Origin: Volvariella volvacea V23
Lineage: Eukaryota > Basidiomycota > Agaricomycetes > Agaricales > Pluteaceae
Assembly (NCBI GenBank): GCA_000349905.1
Contig: KB722737.1
Coordinates: forward strand, 2,183,158-2,247,157
Direction: 5' to 3'
DNA: 64,000 bases
The position numbers and the translations under genes are program-made. This document shows, piece after piece, positions 10,755 through 20,875 of this stretch. The first letter of the stretch is position 1. Each line of letters begins with the position of its first letter. The notes beneath the pieces are model-generated. The model searched no databases and was not told where the DNA came from. It saw nothing but the letters and a program-made list of their open reading frames with translations.

Positions 10755-13700
10755 CTAGAGCGAAATGGAGCTAGTCAGCCGGATATCCCGGCTACTCGCT
10801 CCAATGGAGATTCCAATCGTGCCAGCAGGGATACGCCAGCGTTGAGCGGTCACATCCCAAATGGACAGGTCATATCGTGAGAGTTGGAATGTAACGGACT
10901 TGCTCTGAGCGGGCGACAGATACACACTGTCGAAGCCCTTGAGAATGCGCGGTGGTGAGTTGGTGTTGGCGGGCAGGGACAAGTAAAGCTGAGGAATCTA
11001 ATTTTCCTGTGTTAATTCCGAAAAGGAAAACCCACGATGAAGCGCACCTCGTGGCCAGCAACAGAGCCACTATTTCTCAGAGTAAAGGTGACGCTGACAA
11101 CTTTCTGATGGAGCCTATGTGGTGCTCAGTTTGTTGATTAAGCATGTGGAAAAATTCCGGCGTACCAAGGATCAAGCGATGATGAAGAAGGAGCTAAGCC
11201 GCTCGCAACCGAACCGGTAGAGATTGAGACATTGGAGTATTGGTATGTGGTATAGGAAAGACCAAACCCAAACTCAAAGCGTGGCTCGATATTATTGCGA
11301 TCGAAATGGCGGTAGTCGACGAATAGACCGTCGTCATAAGGAATCTGGAGGATCTGGCTATTAGAGTTGTAGATGACCTTGGCAGAATAGTCGTCAACGC
11401 TCTTTCCAATGGTGTATGGGAGACGGCCGCTGCGTGATATAATTCAGTCAATATAGGCTGTCTCTCTTGCGTAGTTCTAGGTACCACCTTGGGTTATAGG
11501 CACCATATAGAATATCCGTGACGGAGTTTCCTGGAAAGGTAAATTAAGTACCCAGTTAGGATAATTGCACAGTAGATGTACCAGCTTCTTGCCCTGGAAG
11601 TCCACTCCAAACCTAATAAAATCATAAGATTATATGCCGACAGAGGTGTCCTTGTACTCACAACAGCGGAGACTGGGAAGGAGGAGTAGTTAGAACCATT
11701 CAAAACCTGATGCAAGCTGCTACTCACTGTTAGGATTGTTGATCCATGGCTCCATAATGATAGGTCCAACACTGTTGACGACAACAATAGTGCGAGAATT
11801 GACACTAGCAACCCGTTGAACCAAATTATCCTGTAAAAGGCTTTTGAGATTGTTCGTCAATTAGCAGAGCCTATGCTTACGCCGTTGTGCCAAGCGGAGA
11901 GGTGATTGCGATCTCCGGCGTGGCCTATAGACAGACTCAACCTATGGCAAACCTAGATCGAACGAGGAGTACTTACCCTCGACGGTAATATAGGCTTCAC
12001 CCGAATCGGCTTTGAATAATTTAGTTTACCACTGCAATTGCAAGCAAGTGGCGAGGGACGTACAAGTGACGAAGACAAGCGCAGCATCTTTGCCGGCAGC
12101 AGCAGAAGCAGCAGCATTTAGGTCATTGTCGTTGAGCGAAGAGGTAACTGTGGTTCCATCAGAGCTCGCTCTTGTCCGAATGGCTTCATCAGGCTAGAGA
12201 AACGAGCTGAGTTATAAACTAGCTCAATGCACATTCGGTGCTCCTTACAGTAATTAAGTAAGGGAAGTCGCATGTTCCACTACCCCAGCCTGAAAAACGG
12301 GCTGTCAGAAACTGGCTTAGAAAGCGCATACTCGACATACCCATGGCAAGGACACCATCGTTTCCACCGCGATCAGCATAACTACATCGTAATGCATGAT
12401 TTAATCATGTATTTATCCAGCTGCATGAGCTTACCCATTAGGGCCACGGGAACTTGGGCCTGCGTGAGAACCAATGATTGCTAGTGTACGAGGTGCTCTT
12501 AGAGGTAAGACGTTGTTCTGGTTCTTGAGTAAGACGGTGGAGGCTTTGCCAATCTCGCGGATGAGTCTGTGGGAGTGGTAAGGAAAGCCTTGACTCAGGA
12601 TCAACACACATACTCTTTGTGGTTGCCTTGAACATTGACGTGCTTGTTAAAGGGGTCGTTAAGGTTCCATGCGTGGAAGTTGACAGGAGGGAAGTCCTGA
12701 TCCTGGCCCAAGAGGTACCTATATAATCGTTATTTCTTGAAGGCGACCCAATGAATAGAAAACGAACCAAGCCGCCAAAATACGAAGGGCCATATCCTGA
12801 TACACAGTCAATATAGATTTTGTGACTTAAGGTCGGGTAGTACTCACATCAAGGCGGGATTGGGGCACCTGTCCTGAATTGACTGCCCTGACTAGCTCTT
12901 GACCAAACCATGTCGTTCCAGAATTTATGGTTCTGTCACCGGGCATGGTCATCTAACCAAACGTCAGTTCGAGTCAAGACATCTTAATGTCAAACACTTA
13001 CATCCAAGCCTTGATTGGGAGAAGTTGTGGAGTGCTATTCTCTCCGTTAGAGCCCCTCTGGTTATAGGTTCCATACGACTTACGGTAGCCCACCAGTCTA
13101 ATAGAAAGAGTTTGTGAGCATGTTGCTAAATTTCTGAACTGTGAACCGACCTGACATCACGTCTATGCTCTGCGTCAGAAAAAAAATCGACTTGAAGATT
13201 CTTTCTACACTTACATCCTGGGAATCCGAATTCACCCTTCAATATTCCATTCAGCATCTTGTCGTTCTCGCACGCATAGCTTCCATTGACTGGACGAGTA
13301 AAAAATGAGTAGCGTAGCATATTTTGTGGTTCAAACGTACTCTGATCTAATTATACAATATTAGCCTCGGCACCGAAGAAATGACATATAACATACTATA
13401 ACTGCACATTACAGCAGCAACATTGGCTTGAACGCTGCGGAGGAACTGGCAGAGCGGTAAGACAACTGCATCAAAATTAAGTCATGACTCGGAGGATACA
13501 AACAGGTGCAGCATATAATTCATGTTGCTACAAGTGCAAGTGAGAAATCGCCACGGAACAGGATTGACATGTACCTACGGTCCTATCATCAACCACGGAT
13601 GAGCTGGTTTCGCGGAAGTGTTCTTGCTCATTGTTAATGTAGTGCTTGGCAGTGGCTGAGAGGGATTGAGAACTGAAAGAAGCGAGATTTCACTACCCCT

Positions 13701-14833
13701 CACCTTGAACACCATTGGACTGAATCCCGATAATGTATTCATATGCGCCTTCTCCAGAGAGGTATGGGTCGGCACCAAATCTATCGCCTGGTTGGCCTTG
13801 ATCCAAGCTAGTATGATGCATAAGAACTCACCCTTCCCAATTTCGGCCAGCGGCAGGAGCACGCGCAATATTCCTATAAAAATTTCAGAGTCGGTTCTCC
13901 TGAGAATCAAGTATACAAGCTCACATCATGGGACCCAACGCGACATGAACACCTTTTCCGCGGAATTCAGCACCGAGCTGCTCTCCATACCGCCGCGCCA
14001 AAGTACGGTTGAAAGTTGCACCGAGGTTGATAACACTACGGCGCGACATCAATATCTAACCTGTGTGCAAAATCCCATGTGCACTTACGCAGGGAATGCA
14101 GACACCAGATCAGCGAAACGGATACCCAGTGGGCCATCTGGGGATTTCAACTATAATAGCATCGCAAGGAGATTGAAAAAAACAGTTGACAAACCGTCCA
14201 AACAGAGGCCAGGGAAATTGATTGAAGGTACTGGTGGAGTATTTCCGATACAATGGCCATTTTGCCAGCCGACACCAGTTACGAGATTGACCTTATCTTG
14301 CAGCGACAATCGCGCAACCTGAGGGCGAGCCTTTACACCGTATTAAATCCTGTCCCATAGTGGAGTGAGGTTACCCTACCTTGGCGTAAGCGGCAGTCCA
14401 CTCGGGCGACATGTTGGCTACCACACCACGTCATAATTAGTCCGAGATAACACCAAAGCGAGTTCAAGTACCTGGAGGCGTGCTTGTTGGCACGGGACCC
14501 GAAGTGGTGGACGAAGTGGTTGAGGAGGATGAACTGGATGAGGTTGACGAGCTTCCAGGTTGGCATTGCCAGTACCCTTGAGTTTATGGATGGACTTAAT
14601 CTCATGGTTCATTGCAGCAGTTACTCGTGTTACTCACAATCATTCAGCTTTACGCAAACAGCGCCACTGACGCAAGTGGTGCCCCCAGTCCTAATCTCAC
14701 GATTAAACCAGCTGCATTACATGTAGTGACGTGGTACAAACCATCCATTGCCGCCACACTGTTGCCACATACCCTGTTGGGCGTTAACAACAGCGGCCAG
14801 TGCAATCAGAGAACAGAATCCCTTTGAAAACAT
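10755..14833 (-). CDS. secreted CBM1-GH3 beta-glucosidase (right tandem copy)
   Basis: Intact paralog of the left copy, in the same orientation. The ATG at 14833 starts MFSKGFCSLIALAAVVNAQ, then a full CBM1: QQGMWQQCGGNGW|TGGTTC (the W codon is split by intron 1), VSGAVCVKLNDW and YWQCQPG, with all aromatic and Cys positions kept. A Ser/Thr-rich linker (SSSTSSSSSS, TTSSTTSGPVPTSTPP) leads to the GH3 core: GVGWQNGHCIGN, DGPLGIRFADLVSAFPA, GATFNRTLARRYGEQLGAEF, GSYACENDKMLNGILKGEFG, and Y-V-M-S-D-W-W-A-T with the nucleophile Asp. The FnIII-like tail is RYDLSIWDVTAQRWRIPAG then SSRDIRLTSSISL. It acts on cellobiose at the cell exterior, the CBM1 tethering it to cellulose. Exon structure matches the left copy, including the micro-exon. 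Confidence 0.9.
13151..13162 (-). other. 12-nt micro-exon of right GH3 gene, encodes residues before catalytic Asp
   Basis: Minus-strand exon ACGTGATGTCAG, with acceptor CATAG before it and donor GTCGGTTC after it. It joins TTCCCAGGAT to ACTGGTGGGCTACC, yielding F-P-G-Y-V-M-S-D-W-W-A-T. Phase 1 on both sides; the Asp codon is split G|AC, exactly as in the left copy. Confidence 0.85.
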
Positions 14834-15294
14834 TTCAATGGAGTGTGGGGGGTGCTAGGAAGCACACATTCAATACGCTGCCTTAAAAACCTTTGGCCAG
14901 TGCAACGGAAATCCCTCGGCGTCTTTGCGAAGCAGCATCTCCCCGTTAGAAACCAGCAACTTCTTACACAAGGCGGAAAAAGCGATGCTAGCTCTCTTGC
15001 CCCGGATCCAAAAGGGACATTCCCCGACTAGGTTATCCGGATTAATGAAGGGAAGAACCATTGTTAGGTCAATTTCGGGAACGGGGCCAAGATCGTAGGC
15101 GACGGTGTCACAGTGAACAGAGCGCCGGTGGATATAGCCAACATGGGATGCGGAAGCTAAATTCCGACAAGTAGCCACATGGTCGATGGAGCCTACTACG
15201 TATTGGCCACGAGGTTAGCAGACATTGGCGGTCTTTGGTGCAAGAGATTGTCATAACGCAGATTCGTGCATTGTAGATGGTGTAAAATATAGCA
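14834..15294. promoter_or_regulatory. promoter region of right GH3 copy
   Basis: No gene is seen here. Blocks shared with the left GH3 promoter lie at 14881-14892 (CCTTAAAAACCT), 14908-14924 (GAAATCCCTCGGCGTCT), 15000-15005 (CCCCGG, a SYGGRG match on the minus strand), 15085-15092 (GGCCAAGA) and 15181-15191 (GGTCGATGGAG). Distances to the ATG differ from those in the left copy by only a few bases near the gene and by up to about 11 bases farther out. Confidence 0.55.
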
Positions 15295-18035
15295 TCACCA
15301 CAGGGGTTCCGAGGGCTGTCCCTGCCAATTCCGTTCTCGAGCTTCCCAGTAACCGCCTACATACTCCCACTCATCGCCAGCTTGTCTGAACCACCTCGGT
15401 TGACGGTCTTTGCCTTGTCTCCTTCGCTCTCTTTGAAGCTCCTCAACTCTGACCTTTTCCTGCTCTGCCTTGTCTAGATCACCCTCCTCTAACGCTCGAA
15501 CATCTGGTCTCAATCTAGAATCCGTAGAAGGTAGCTTTCCAACGAGATCCGGTGTAATCTCGTTCAAAGTGATGCCAAAGGATGTGAAACCATAATATTC
15601 GTGAGTGCTTTTCGGGAAAGGAGTGGCCCTCCACAAGACACGGAAATGAGAGGAATCAAGTGCAAGTGCGAATTGATCGTCCCACTTCCCTTCTAGATGG
15701 CAAGCCTCTTGGCCGGACTGGTCGTAGACTATCCCAGAAACAACATTAGAGGCGGCCCAATAACCGTTCTGCTTGAAATCCAGCACGCAGCGCGTAGAAT
15801 CGGTACGATTTTCGATTGTCATCTTGCCGCAGTGCTCAAGATACTTGGTGCCGACCATAAGATTTCTCATGAAGGACGACGGCTTATTCCTGTAAGATAT
15901 AAGACCCTGACCAGAATTCGCGTGGAAAGTTCTACGCACCAAACATAGTGGTCATTGGATATTTTGAGATGGGTCGTGCCAAGGGGTATTATTTCCAGAC
16001 TTTTTCCTGAGGGCGAGTTTATCAGACAGGAAATAATTCGGAAATACGAGACAACACGAACCCCAGAACTTGGTTTTGCCTGCAGAGGTAGCCGTCAGCT
16101 CCCAGCCAGGCCCTTCAGCATGACAAGCCATCTCAAGAGGTTGATGGCGGACTTTCTCTGCTATGAACTTCATCCGAGCATCTTCAAATGTTTCGCCAAG
16201 CATGGGATTACTGGTTACAAGAATAGGTCAGCAGTGATGAATCTGTGACCTCTTTACTTACAAGCCCTTCCGCCCTGAACGATGGCGTGTATGTGTGTAC
16301 CCAGATACGGCAAATGCTGCAACGTAGCATATGCGTTCGACAGGATCGGTGGTTGCGGCAGCTTGGGAAAGAAGGTCGTAATATTCAAACTCTTCTGCAA
16401 TACGTTGCAACAACGTTAGCGGTTCGTTGAACGTGACGGGGAATGCAATAGCGGATAAGTCCTGCACAAGATCGAGTTGACATTCGCGAAAACCTTCGGT
16501 TAAGTGGTATCACATGCCTTTCCGATGTTTTTCTTAAGGATGGCAAAAAGACTTCCTTCGTCGCCAACCGGATGCGCTGGCAGTTGTGTTCGCCTCACAA
16601 CATGAAGGAGTGCGGCAGGTTTGTGATTCTCCTCGATGGAGACAAGTGTTGCAGGCGTTTGCTCAGCGTTCTCGGCATCTGTTTCCACGCTAGGAGCACT
16701 GTCGTGATCAAGGCTACTCCGACTGTCGCTTGAAAGGGTGCGAGTTGCCTGGTCGGCACCCTCTACCATCTGTGGCTCCATAACAAACTCTTGTGGCCCA
16801 TCACCCATACTATCTAACGCATCGAACCATTCACTTAGATCACTAGCTGTCGTAGCAATGGAAGTCTGCCGGGATTGTTTTGTTTTAGGGGTAGCGAGGC
16901 GAGTATGTGGGTCTCCCCTAGGTACTTCGTCTTCCGGTTCTTCGTTTGTAGTCGGCAGCATGGGGTGGGGTGACCCATGAGCTGAAGTACCCGGCTCTGC
17001 ACCGCGCATTGATTGCACTAGAGCTGCGTGTTGCTCTTTTAATATGGATATAGCGGTCTCAAGACGGTAGTATGGGACGCGAGCGTAGTCAGACTCCCCA
17101 TGGGTGCTGTCAAGAGAAGGCCCGTGACCTATAGTGGTTAGCGATGATGCATGAAATACCTGGATGTGTGTTACCTCTCTTAAACAGTCCACCAAACACG
17201 GAGGGTCCTTCCTTTGCGTGATCTTTATGTTTCTCCTTCTCGGATTTCTTTGAAGGAAGCTTCTTCGGCACAGGTGGTTCGATCAATTTGAACGCAGCAT
17301 CAAGCTCAGCAATGGTCTAGCACCATACGACTGTCAGATATACGGNNNNNNNNNNNNNNNNNNNNNNNNNNNNNNNNNNNNNNNNNNNNNNNNNNNNNNN
17401 NNNNNNNNNNNNNNNNNNNNNNNNNNNNNNNNNNNNNNNNNNNNNTCAGGAATTTGGTCAACATACCCCTCCAATTTCCTCAATCAGTGCACTTGACTTT
17501 GTCAAGGAAGCGGTGCCCTGCTTAGAAGCATGCCTGACACTGGCAGATCGCCGAAGCTCTGCGCCCAAAGCAATGAACTTCCTGAAGAGATTTCAAACAC
17601 GTTAATGAATGTACAATGGTTGGCAGACCAGCTTGACCTAAAAGCTGTCATCCATTTTTCGAAGTCTTCTGTGCTGAGACACTTAAGGTGAAAAGTGGCA
17701 GTATTCGAATCAACATGAATATCCTTGCGACCTGGGGCAGTTGATATTGCAGCGTTGTACAACAAGATCTGGTCCCGCACGGGTTGCTCGGGCTCGAAGG
17801 AATAAGTAAGGAGCCCCGTATTATGCAGCACGAAGTACCGACGGGCAAAGCCTTGGGTTGCGTCGAGGGTTGATCAAACACAGCCAACAAGCTCAGGGTG
17901 AAATGACACACCTTGCATCTTTTTCCTGCGCTTCTTCAACACCCATCCTTCACATACCACGGGGGGGAGGGAGCTGGTTGGAACTGGGGAAGAATACGCG
18001 CTCATAATAGCAAGTTCAGACCGAGAGGTTGGCAT
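15295..18035 (-). CDS. OSH3-like oxysterol-binding protein (PH + ORD), contains assembly gap
   Basis: Lipid-transfer protein of the OSBP family. Domains in order: PH domain (VVCEGWVLKKRRKKMQG, then LHNTGLLTYSFEP, DIHVDSNTATFHLKCLSTED), a disordered Ser/Pro/acidic linker (about 16550-17150), and the OSBP-related domain (RTQLPAHPVGDEGSLFAILK, FNEPLTLLQRIAEEFEYYDL, NPMLGETFED, GKTKFWG, and a C-terminus with QRERRRQGKDRQPRWF). ORDs exchange PI4P with another lipid at membrane contacts. The usual EQVSHHPP signature reads EKVRHQPLEMACHAEG. The ATG at 18035 is the first in frame before the PH domain; yeast Osh3 has an N-terminal GOLD domain, so upstream exons are possible. A run of 100 N at 17346-17445 hides part of the protein between the PH domain and the linker. 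Confidence 0.8.
17346..17445. other. assembly gap (100 N)
   Basis: Exactly 100 N, the customary placeholder for a scaffold gap of unknown size. It falls inside the OSH3-like gene, so the true gene length and the joining exon are not known. Confidence 0.99.
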
Positions 18036-18597
18036 GATGAGCGTCACGGTCGGACGGATGAATCAACGACCCAGCGTTGAACCAGGGTATCTTGATGAAC
18101 CGGGCTGAATCTAACTGGACTAGAGGACTGTGATTGATGCAAGATCTGGGAAGAGACGACTGCGGGGCCAATAACCAGGCTACAGCGACGCCCACTCACC
18201 GCCTGAGAAAGACGGGACGGACGCTGCAACGGCATTGGCGGAGATATACGGTAATTCCGGGCCGAGTTGCCTAATCGAGCGCGTTAGGGCCGTAGACAAA
18301 CAAGAAGCAAACAAAGGGCTGGCGGGGCTGGAAGAGGTAAGTTAAGGGTGGTGCGGGGGACGACGTCAGGCGGTATTAGGAGGGTATGATGGCAGGAAAC
18401 CCCAAGAATTGCAGAGATTGAGCTGTTAAAGCCGCGCTGTGTCTCCGGGGTACCGTTGATGCTAGTGGGCACTCGAGTATCGATCATGGATGATTAAGCT
18501 GATTATATAGATCTCCCACTCGCCCGGTCCGTTTAACTTGCGACATCACCTCTCGTTCCTTCTCTATCCTCTACTTCCACCTCACCTGCTCTCAAAC
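18036..18597. promoter_or_regulatory. divergent promoter region OSH3-like / 6PGDH
   Basis: Spacer between divergently transcribed genes. The last 50 bp before the 6PGDH ATG are pyrimidine-rich on the plus strand (CTCTCGTTCCTTCTCTATCC and onward), as is common at transcription starts of highly expressed fungal genes. Undetected 5' exons of the OSH3-like gene may sit in 18044-18240, where an open frame without a supported junction exists. Confidence 0.45.
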
Positions 18598-20597
18598 ATG
18601 GCTACGTGAGCATTCTCGCGTCGTTCCCCGCCGTTTGTGACCGTCTCACCTCCTTCTTTTCGCAGTGGAGATATCGGTCTCATTGGTTTGGCCGTCATGG
18701 TAGGTTTGGCTTCTAGGCGTCGTCGTTTTGCCTTCTCATGTCGTTGCCAGGGCCAAAACCTTATCCTCAATATGAACGATAAGGGCTTTAACGTCGTCGC
18801 TTACAACAGAACAACCAGCAAGGTTGATCACTTCCTTGAAAATGAAGCAAAAGGTATGACATCCTGAGATCTGCACAAGATAACATCTCAGCGATTCAAC
18901 TTCTCTTTAGGAACCAATATCCAAGGCGCCCATTCCATCGAAGAGTTGGTAGCCAAGCTTAAGCGTCCCCGCAAGATCATCCTTCTCGTAAAGGCGGGTT
19001 CCGCCGTTGATGACTTCATTCATCAACTCGAGCCCCATCTTGAACCCGGTGATATCATCATCGACGGCGGTAACTCCCACTTCCCTGATTCCATTCGCAG
19101 GACCCAGGAGCTCGAGGCTAAGGGCCTTTTGTTCGTGGGCTCTGGCGTCTCTGGTGGTGAAGAGGGTGCCCGCCATGGCCCCTCACTCATGCCTGGTGGT
19201 TCTCCAGCTGCGTGGCCCGCAATCAAGGACATCTTCCAGAAAACAGCCGCCCAAGTCAAGGGCGAGCCCTGCTGTGACTGGGTTGGAGAGACTGGCTCGG
19301 GACACTATGTCAAGATGGTGCACAATGGTATGCTTCAGTCAATGAATTAGACCCCTGTATTAATCGCTCTCGCTTAGGTATTGAGTATGGTGACATGCAA
19401 CTGATTGCCGAGGCATACGACATCCTTAAACGTGGCCTGGGACTCCCTGAAGACGAGATCTCCGATATCTTTACCAAATGGAATACGGGTGTTCTTGATT
19501 CCTTCTTGATCGAGATTACTGCAAACATCCTCAAGTTTAAGGACGACGACGGTGAAGCTGTTGTAAACAAGATCCTCGATAAGGCAGGACAAAAGGGCAC
19601 TGGTAAATGGACTGCTATTGCCGCTCTGGATGCTGGCACAGCTGGTACGTAAATTGGTTATCTCACTCGCGAATAGAATATTGAGCGATCTTCAGTCACA
19701 CTCATTGGGGAGGCCGTCTTTGCACGATGCCTGTCCGCCATCAAGGAAGAGCGAGTTCGCGCCAGCAAAATTATTGCTGGACCACAACGGGAGCCATTCC
19801 GTGGTGACAAACAACAATTCATTGATGACCTCGAGCAAGCCCTTTACGCATCCAAGATTATTTCGTACACCCAAGGCTTCATGTTGATGAGGGAAACTGC
19901 GAAGGAGGTAGGACAAATACCCTCTTATCACTTATCGATACTAACACCGCTCAATCAGTACGGCTGGAACTTGAACTACGCTGGTATTGCAAAGATGTGG
20001 CGTGGAGGCTGCATCATCAAGGTGATATCATCTTCGTCACTGAATAGTGATCTCATCATATCTAATCGACATCGTTAGAGCGTGTTCTTGGGTGACATCA
20101 CCGCCGCATACCAGAAGAACCCCAACCTAGAGTCCCTACTGTTCGACGACTTCTTCAACAAGGGTTAGTGCATCAGGAGGTTCCTCGGTCACTTGACTGA
20201 CAACAGATCAGCTGTCCACAAGGCCCAACCGGGTTGGCGACGAATCATCGCCCAGGCAGTTCTGTGGGGCATCCCCACTCCCGCTTTCAGCACTGCTCTT
20301 GCCTTCTTTGATGGCTATCGTAGCGCGATTGTTCCTGCCAACCTCCTTCAAGCACAAGTGAGTTCTGCAACAATTCTTTGTAATCACCCCATCATGACGA
20401 GCCGCCCATAGCGTGACTACTTTGGTGCCCACACATTCCTTGTCTTGCCTGGCAAGGAGAATGAGCGATTCAAGTCGGGCGAGAACATCCGTACGTCAAA
20501 TTTACTTGTTTAGGTGTGAAGATTGCTGACATACGCCTTAGACGTCAACTGGACTGGTCGTGGTGGAAATGTTTCTGCTTCCACCTACAACACATAA
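18598..20597 (+). CDS. GND1: 6-phosphogluconate dehydrogenase, decarboxylating
   Basis: Converts 6-phosphogluconate and NADP+ to ribulose-5-phosphate, CO2 and NADPH in the cytosolic pentose-phosphate pathway. The first exon is only 8 nt (ATGGCTAC, 18598-18605), followed by a 60-nt intron; then [24 protein letters not shown] gives the Rossmann NADP fold. [18 protein letters not shown] carries the substrate-binding loop. The catalytic Lys is in [18 protein letters not shown], followed by the all-helical domain ([53 protein letters not shown]) and the C-terminal RDYFGAHTF and [18 protein letters not shown]. Full length, no broken motif. The pathway's preceding enzyme, 6PGL, is about 19 kb downstream in this window. 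Confidence 0.96.
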
Positions 20598-20875
20598 GCG
20601 ACTAGAGCAAATCCGATGGGAAGTCCAAGGCATCCTGAATTTGTTTCCTTTAGACGTTCTTCCTCGGGGTGTCATGTATTTTTTAGCATTATTATGTGTA
20701 GTTCGCATCTGCAAGGTGTTCAAATGGAAAAAGAATCTGTTTTCTTTGCGTGCTCTGGGGTCCCGTTAGTGTCGTCCTTATCACTCAACTGAGTTGAAGT
20801 TGTGGGCTCAATGTGATGAGATAAGTTTGATTATGACATTTCCTGCCGTCACGATCTCTTTCATCACATACACAC

